From: Azolla pinnata
Lineage: Eukaryota; Streptophyta; Polypodiopsida; Salviniales; Salviniaceae
NCBI GenBank assembly: GCA_037176905.1
Contig: JBBBWG010006869.1
Coordinates: 1-25,916, forward strand
Length of the DNA: 25,916 bases
Reading direction: 5' to 3'
Shown: in pieces, positions 19,701-25,916 of the stretch
Layout: every line of letters starts with the position of its first letter
Position numbering within the stretch: the first letter of the stretch is position 1
Translations under genes and position numbers: made by a program
The notes under the pieces: model-generated
What the model saw: the letters and a program-made list of their open reading frames with translations, nothing else
Told to the model about the DNA's origin: nothing
Database searches by the model: none

Positions 19701-22700
19701 AGGGTGGTGATCCAATTATCAAGAAGTACGAAAGGTTGAATTCTATTGAATTCACTAGTGTGAGGTATCTGGGGCTTTTAACTCCTTTCCTGTGGATAGA
19801 TGTGACTCTTTACAATGTCTTGAGTGGTTTAGTATTAAAATCCTTTAGTTGTACAGGAAGCGAATGTCTGTGATAGTTCGAGATCCAGATGGGCACATTT
19901 TCCTCTTTTGCAAAGGTGCAGATGATGTAATATTTGACCGACTAGTTAAACGTAACAATTCCTTGATTGATGCTACTAAACAACACATGAATGAGTATGG
20001 TGAAGCTGGGCTGAGAACTTTGGCTCTTGCATATCGTGTTTTGGACAAGGACATCTTTGCTGATTGGCAGGTGAGAGTATGGCTTTACCCCATTCCATGC
20101 ACAGAAATTATAATGCAGTTAAATAAAGTAAGATAGTGGTAGGTGTTAAATCTCCTTGTTTTATAATGATATTCAGGAACGTTGGTGCAGAATGAAGCAA
20201 GAAATCAATCACGAGAACTTTGAGGAGCTCAACAGGTTAGCGGACAAGGTTGAATGTGACCTAACACTTGTTGGGGCAACTGCGATTGAAGATAAGCTTC
20301 AGGTTTGTTAATAGATTCAGGGGATGATGCTTGCCATCTATTTACTGTGAATAGGTGTAATGAGGTAAGTTTTCCCTACTGGAATTAAGTAGTTACTAAA
20401 CTTGAAGTACTTCTTAGGTTGGGGTTCCGCAAACAATTTATCGCCTTGCTGAAGCTGGAATAAAGATTTGGGTTCTCACTGGTGACAAGATGGAGACAGC
20501 AATAAATATCGGTTATGCGTGCAGACTTTTACGTTCAGATATGACAAAGCATATTGTCCGTCTTGAGGACAATGTGTCTATTTCATCTGAATCAGAAAAT
20601 ATAGAGGAGGTGAGCATTCTAGTTGCATGGGCTAATATCAGATAGCTATTAACTGAAACTCTTTGCCTGCTAAGTTGTTCTCAAGTTTCCATAAATCCCA
20701 GTATCTCACTGTGAAAGGAATATCCCAGTATTGTAAGTGTTCAGCTGCAGTTAATATTGAGACCATTTCTCAAACTTCAAGAACTTCAAGAGTGTTGATT
20801 GATACAAATGGTTCTGTGGACCTTTCAGTGTGAAAAATCTTTGGATGATACTTGTTTGAGAGATGATGTTCCCACTGTCACGCATCGTGTTCATTTTGCT
20901 ATAGCTTTTTAAATACATCTAAAGAAAAGGCCTAAATTTTCCTCAAATCAGATGCAAAAAGATCACTTTTGAGGATATGGATCTCAGGCCTGGTGATGTG
21001 CCAGATTGCATTGTTTATTCCTCTTTCAATATCTACATTATCTCCATTGTTTTTCTCCTGAAGGACTCATTTTGCAGTTTACATCAAGCCAAATTTTTGT
21101 TGTTATATTTTGCAGTGTTATCATTTTTAGTTTTGAAGTTAAGACAACCATTTGGGCATCATTATTCTCACTGTTTCATCTTTCAAGTTTTTGTTTTAAT
21201 TAGCCACATGGAATCACTTAGTATAATGCCTGTTGTTTGCTTTTTTAGTTAAATATTTTCTTTCTTATAATTCTCCAACACATGTAGTTTTAATATTTCT
21301 ATGCAGGTTGCCACGGAATATATTCGAAACAGAATCAGAGAGGGAGTGAATGATTTGGTTAATAAGCCAAAGGATAACAGATCATCACATGCCATCATCA
21401 TAGATGGAAAGGCCTTGGATTTTGTATTGCAAAGTACACTGGTTAAGGAAGAGTTTTTGAGATTTGCATTGAGATGCGACTCAATAATCTGCTGTCGTGC
21501 ATCCCCTATCCAAAAGGCGACAATCACAGAGCTGGTAAAAGATTACGGGAAACAGATATGTTTGGCTATCGGGGATGGTGCAAATGATGTTGGTATGATA
21601 CAAAAGGCTAATATTGGTGTTGGTATAAGTGGACTAGAGGGTCAGCAGGTACAGAATCTGGAAAATTATCTGTTGTGTCTATTATGGGAACAACTCAAAA
21701 TAAAGTTATTTTCGTCTACATTTTTATGAGTGAATGCATGATGAACCCTAAAATGTAAGCACAATTGAGCTTCTAAATGAATATTCTGGGTCTTTATATT
21801 ATTTTTCACAGGCTTCCATGTCAGCTGATTTTTCCATTGCACAATTCCGCTTCCTAGAAAGATTACTATTAGTACATGGAGCTTGGTGCTATAAACGCAC
21901 TTCATTCATGGTAGATACTTTCTGAAGCTGTAAGTGTGTTTATTCAGTTCCATATTTGGAAGTGCTGACATGGAAAGGCCTTTCTTTGCACCATGCAGAT
22001 AAAATATTTCTTTTACAAAAATTTTGTGTTTGGCTTCTCTATTTTCATCTTCAATGCATACACACGTTTTTCTGGACAATCAATCTATGCAGATTGGTTT
22101 CTTTCTTTGTACAATGTGATTTTCACTTCTGCGCCAGTAGTGGTGATTGCAGTACTTGACCAAGATGTTGGAGCAACATCGCGGTTGACTTTTGCCCAAC
22201 TATATAGAAAGGTGGAACTGCTAATGAATCTTATCACACTATTTAAGAATTCAAGTTGCTGTAGCTTATTACGCTTTTTTTCTCTGTATTCAGGGGCAAC
22301 AGAATGCTGACCTTCAACCACAGAAGTTTATGTCATGGTTGCTTAATGGTGTTCTTCAGGTATATCAAAGTTCAACACCAATTTCTTTTAACCGAGGTCA
22401 TTAAATTCTCATAACTGTCTTTCTAGGTGAGAAGATTTATCAGAGTTACAAGTTATTAACGAGAATTTTAAACTGGTTGTCCAATAGTGCTACATTAAGG
22501 AAATATTGAGTTTTTGGATGCTTGTTGCTGAAACCTCAAAAGTTTCAAGTTCGTTTAAGATGTAAATATCCTTTACTCGTATAGTCACACAGGTGAAACC
22601 AATACATTGCAGTGAGCTACATGCACTGGTCATGATTTCTGCATATAGGGTGTACGCACCTAAGCCTCCAACATCTTTCTCAAGGTAAAAAGGAGAGATG

Positions 22701-24286
22701 ATTGCTGAGTGCATATCTATGAATTCCATGAGTACAGATATATCACTTAAGTTATATCATATATACGGTCAGGTTAATGTCAGTGATTTCGTATTATCAT
22801 GGCATAGATGGCGTGCAGGGAAAAGGAAAGAATAATGAGGTCCCTCAAGAGGTCAAGATGACCGACCAGTCCATAAAGAATAATGTTTGTGTATTGAGAG
22901 GTTAAAAACAGATTAAAATAGGACGTAACGTTACCATAAAGCAATGACTAGAGATGTGGAAAGATAAATCCCTTCTCACAACTATGATTGTTGCAGGCTG
23001 TAATTTGTTTCTTTTCCGTGGTGTATGCATATGGATATGGCAAAGTCCCTGAGCGTAGTGTTGGTAAGATGGTGGGACTGTTCACAATCGGAACAACAAT
23101 GTACACTTGTCTGCTATTTGTTGTCAATATTCAGTTGGCAGTTATAATCCAGGTGAGGTTATTTTCTAGAGAAGTTCCAGAGTAGATGAATCTCTGCTAA
23201 AGGTAACCTTTTAATGCTGCATAGGCTTGATTTCTGGCAGTATTGGACATGGATACATCATTTCTTTGTTTGGGGAGAACTAGTTGTGTGGTTCTCATTC
23301 CTTGTGGTTTTCGGCGCACTTCCAACAAAGTTGTCGGGAGAGCTTCATTGGCTTTTTGTCAAAATTGTGGCTACTTCTTCAAGCTTCTACAGAACAATAC
23401 TGTTCACAACAGTTTTTGCCTTGCTTCCAAGCTTCACAATACACTGCTTTTCCAGGTTTTATTTTCAATTTAAAACTTATCTATGTAGAATCGAGATTGG
23501 TCTATTTTCAGATTTTTAGACGAACAGAGCAGGGCATTATTGTTACCAAATGATTATATAGATTATAGTTGGGAAGTTATTTCCATAGAAATCTTTGTTA
23601 CACCTTGACATTCTTATTATCCTCTTAGACAAACATTTTGATAAAATGCAGTAGGTTGAATATATAGAATGCTATTGATTGCTTACCTTTGACTGCATGG
23701 CCTTCTTGTATGGCTTAAGAAAAGTGTCGTCCAAGTTCCCCAGGTCCTCGAGAATTTCTGAAGTGAGAAACAGGTTAAAACTAAGACCATGCAATTGATT
23801 TAACAGCATTTCTGATTGAGACAAGTTGGCTAAATTTATAAGTTCACAGAGTAATATGTTTTTGGCATTCCTGTGCATTCACCTTATGTCGATTCTATTT
23901 AAAGGGACTTGCACAAATTTCTCATGCACATCTCGTATTACCAGGAACTTTAGTCCAGCTGATCATCAAATTGTGCAAGAATTAGAGAAGAAAGACAGGA
24001 GCAACCTTGATGGGATGCGGCCGACGGAGGACAAGGGGGATGATACTACTGCCGCAGTTTCTGTGCGAGGTAGAAATAACAGCACTTGTATCTCTAATAC
24101 GAATCGTAGCTCGTGCACATTGTACTGAATCGGATTCCGAATGTTTTTCGAGCAGTGTCACCAGCGCTGAAGGATTCGTTCGAAGCACAGGCAGAGCCGT
24201 TGACAAGAAGCATGGAATCTGACGAAGGCTCGAGAGAGGTGGAGATTGTTGCGATCGGGTGTAATGGGGTCATACCTGGTAGGTAA
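16707..24286 (+). CDS. ALA: P4-type phospholipid-transporting ATPase (ALA family flippase), 14 exons
   Basis: Exons: 16707-17745, 18476-18627, 19262-19764, 19857-20070, 20177-20302, 20418-20609, 21307-21648, 21812-21910, 21999-22211, 22294-22359, 22997-23152, 23241-23455, 23945-24069 and 24156-24286. All are GT-AG and in phase, giving about 1,190 residues, the usual family size. Landmarks: actuator loop DGETNLK (171-177), M4 PISLYVSLE, phosphorylation motif DKTGTLT (Asp 404), nucleotide-binding KGAD (584-587), TGDKMETA (699-706), GDGANDVG (831-838) and QFRFLERLL before the C-terminal membrane half. The protein is closest to the ALA4-12 type (signatures [27 protein letters not shown]). These pumps, with a CDC50/ALIS subunit, move phospholipids to the cytosolic leaflet and support vesicle traffic. 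An in-frame TAG at 16680-16682 supports the ATG. The last junction is uncertain: if the 86-bp intron is retained, the protein stops at 24128 with 1,166 residues. Confidence 0.93.
17746..18475 (+). other. Intron 1 of the flippase gene
   Basis: This 730-bp AT-rich intron splits a Gly codon just before the PISL motif. Nothing else is recognised in it. The next intron (18628-19261, 634 bp) is likewise featureless and precedes the DKTGTLT exon. Confidence 0.85.
20610..21306 (+). other. Intron 6 of the flippase gene
   Basis: This 697-bp intron lies between the exon ending SESENIEE and the exon beginning VATEYIRN. A short open stretch starting near 20977 does not match the family and is unlikely to be an exon. 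No repeat recognised. Confidence 0.8.
22360..22996 (+). other. Intron 10 of the flippase gene
   Basis: This is a 637-bp intron in the C-terminal membrane half. A minus-strand open stretch (22490-22729) has no recognised relative. The final long intron (23456-23944, 489 bp) also shows nothing. Confidence 0.8.
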
Positions 24287-24427
24287 TTGGTTGTGCTTTG
24301 TTCCTACAAACTCTTCTATGTTGTATCCCATGTGCTATAGGAAACTGATTCCAAACAGTATTGTGGTAATTGTTTGTATCCATATACATAATATATTCAG
24401 CTGAAACTGATAGCATGTATCAGTAAA

Positions 24428-24433
24428 AATAAA
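24428..24433 (+). terminator. Candidate polyadenylation signal (AATAAA) of the flippase gene
   Basis: An exact AATAAA lies 142 bp after the stop at 24284-24286, preceded by TGTA-containing sequence (TGTATCC, GCATGTAT) that fits plant far-upstream elements. Plant signals are loose, so the true site may differ. Confidence 0.45.
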
Positions 24434-24996
24434 ATCATTGTTGAAATCATCGTTGAAATGGTGTATGGTGATGAATCGATGCTTTCAAGGATTTCACTGG
24501 GTTTGATGGCAATGCATTTGTGCCATTCATGTAAAATGCAAGTGATTATAGTAAAGCAAAATGACATTTGTGCTTGATGCTATGGAGCAGCCTCTTAAGA
24601 TGTTAACTAATCAATTAAGAAGCTATGAAACCATTCACAGCTTAGAAAGCCTCTGCAGAGCTTATAGATTTTTTTATCGCTTCTCGGAATGCCTCAGGGG
24701 CATCCTCGATGGTGTTTTTGGAATGTCACAATCTAGATTTGGGTTCGAATCATGAAGTTGGTGTTGATGCATACAAACTCAGAGAAACAACGATTTGGAT
24801 CTTGTTGCAAAGATTTCCGCGGCCCCTCAAAAGCAACTGTAAACTGTTGAGATTCCAACCAATTGATCTTGACCCTTGGGCATCATGTTGATCATTGTGC
24901 AACGTTGACACATTCAGATTGGGATCATATGCATTGCCTGGACTTTGGGTTTGGTGGATCATCACAGAATGGGTTCAGTTTTGCTAATCAAAACAA
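24434..24996. other. Downstream intergenic sequence
   Basis: About 560 bp between the flippase 3' end and the minisatellites. Short open stretches occur on both strands but none resembles a known protein or is supported by splice signals. Confidence 0.6.
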
Positions 24997-25472
24997 GTAG
25001 AGAAAAAAACCCAGAAATGCATGAAAAGCTTGTTGAACACCGTCGAAGCAGAGGAAACCCAGAAATGCATAGTAAGCGGAGAAAAACCCAGAAATGCACA
25101 GTAAGTAGAGGAAAACCCAGAAAATGCACAATAAGTAGAGGAAAACCCAGAAATGCACGAAAAGCCTGTTAAACACTGCAGGAGAAGAGAAAAATCGAGA
25201 AATGCATGTGAAAAGCTTGTTGAACACCGTAGAGAAGCAGAGAAAAAAACCCACAAATGCATGAAAAGCCCGCTAAGCACAGGAAGCGGAGAAAAACCCA
25301 GAAATGCATAGTAAGTAGAGAAAAACCCAGAAATGCACGAAAAGCCTGTTAAACATTGCAGGAGCAAAGCAAAATCCACAGTAAGCGGGAGAAAAATGCG
25401 GAAATTCATGAAAAAGCTTGTTAAAGCACATTAAGTAGAGAGGAACCCGAGAGATGCACGAAAAGCATGTTT
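24997..25472. repeat. Mixed-length minisatellite with long and short units
   Basis: The core GAGAAAAACCCAGAAATGCA recurs eleven times, diverged. Each core is followed by either a short tail (roughly AGTAAGTA, unit about 29 bp) or a long tail (AAAAGCTTGTTGAACACCGT-like, unit about 50 bp). The order is L-S-S-S-L-L-L-S-L-L-L. Phe-rich open frames on the minus strand are by-products of the repeat. Confidence 0.9.
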
Positions 25473-25758
25473 AAACACAGTAGAAATCCACTGCTTCCAA
25501 ACATAGTAGAAATCCACCGCTTCTAAACACAGCAGAAATCCACCGCTTCTAAACACAGCAAAAATCCACCGCTTCTAAACACAGCAGAAATCCATCGCTT
25601 CTAAACACAGTAGAAATCCACCGCTTCTAAACACAGCAAAAATCCATTGCTTCTAAACACAGTTGAAATCCACCGCTTCTAAACATAGTAGAAATCCACT
25701 GCTTCTAAACACAGTAGAAATCCACCGCTTCTAAACACAGTAAAAATCCACAACTTCA
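25473..25758. repeat. 26-bp minisatellite, 11 in-register copies
   Basis: Eleven head-to-tail units of exactly 26 bp, AAACACAGTAGAAATCC followed by ACCGCTTCT, with substitutions but no length changes. The array follows directly from the previous one, whose last unit supplies the TTTAAACACAG joint. A further copy of the earlier core (GAGAGAAAAACCAGAAATG) follows near 25765. There are no unique spacers, so it is not CRISPR-like. Confidence 0.95.
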
Positions 25759-25837
25759 GAAGCAGAGAGAAAAACCAGAAATGAGAGCAAGAAAAAAATC
25801 AAAGAAAATGGTCCTCCAAAACAAATCAAAATGTAAA

Positions 25838-25875
25838 ATTTCTTCTTCTTCTTCTTCTTCTTCTTCTTTTTTTCG
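25838..25875. repeat. (TTC)n microsatellite
   Basis: Run of TTC triplets passing into poly-T near the right edge of the window. Confidence 0.9.
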
Positions 25876-25916
25876 TAAATGGATATTTGTATTAAAATAA
25901 CATGACAATACAAAAA

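Noticed and set aside
20977-21252. Extra flippase exon inside intron 6
   Set aside because: The peptide does not fit the family alignment, and exon 6 joins exon 7 in phase without it.
22490-22729. Minus-strand gene inside flippase intron 10
   Set aside because: No recognisable domain and no upstream signals. Consistent with chance openness.
24984-25409. Phe/Cys-rich minus-strand open frames of 141 and 88 codons
   Set aside because: They are read-outs of the minisatellite units. The peptide repeats simply mirror the DNA repeat.
25473-25758. CRISPR-like regular array
   Set aside because: Units are contiguous with no unique spacers, in a plant nuclear context. It is a minisatellite.

Overview
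The window is nuclear DNA from a flowering plant. The genes are intron-rich with GT-AG boundaries, several families are plant-specific (a chloroplast FAD5-type desaturase, HVA22, an ALA-type flippase, a plant-style MBD protein), and telomere-like TTTAGGG/CCCTAAA tracts are present. The species cannot be fixed from the sequence. I see no rRNA or tRNA gene, no CRISPR array, no intact transposon and no recognisable retroelement.

Layout. (1) At 144-3173 (+) is a two-exon methyl-CpG-binding-domain protein gene, preceded by a GAA microsatellite. (2) Convergent to it, at 7030-4342 (-), is a five-exon plastid-targeted acyl-lipid desaturase of the FAD5/ADS3 type with all three histidine boxes. (3) The 2.1 kb divergent gap at 7031-9155 holds a dense array of TGACGTGGC sites next to the desaturase start. 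It also holds a 15-unit, mostly 26-bp minisatellite built on TTTAGGGTTAGG, about 180 bp before the next gene. (4) At 9156-13188 (+) is a six-exon HVA22/DP1/REEP-family membrane-shaping protein with a Gln/Pro-rich tail ending in RS dipeptides. (5) The gap at 13189-16706 contains a second telomere-like tract (14172-14593, CCCTAAA orientation) and a probable long leader of the next gene with two tandem upstream ORFs. (6) At 16707-24286 (+) is a P4-ATPase phospholipid flippase with 13 or 14 coding exons. (7) The tail at 24287-25916 is 3' UTR followed by two adjoining minisatellite arrays.

All four gene models were built by checking reading phase across every junction, and each gives one uninterrupted protein: 481, 405, 255 and about 1,190 residues. 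Three of the four act on membranes: plastid lipid desaturation, ER membrane curvature and lipid flipping. Plant gene order is usually not functional, so I treat this as coincidence unless conservation says otherwise. The most notable non-coding features are the bZIP-type site array, the telomere-derived minisatellite beside the HVA22 start, and the two telomere-like tracts facing each other around HVA22. I did not find a clear candidate for a wholly new biological system.
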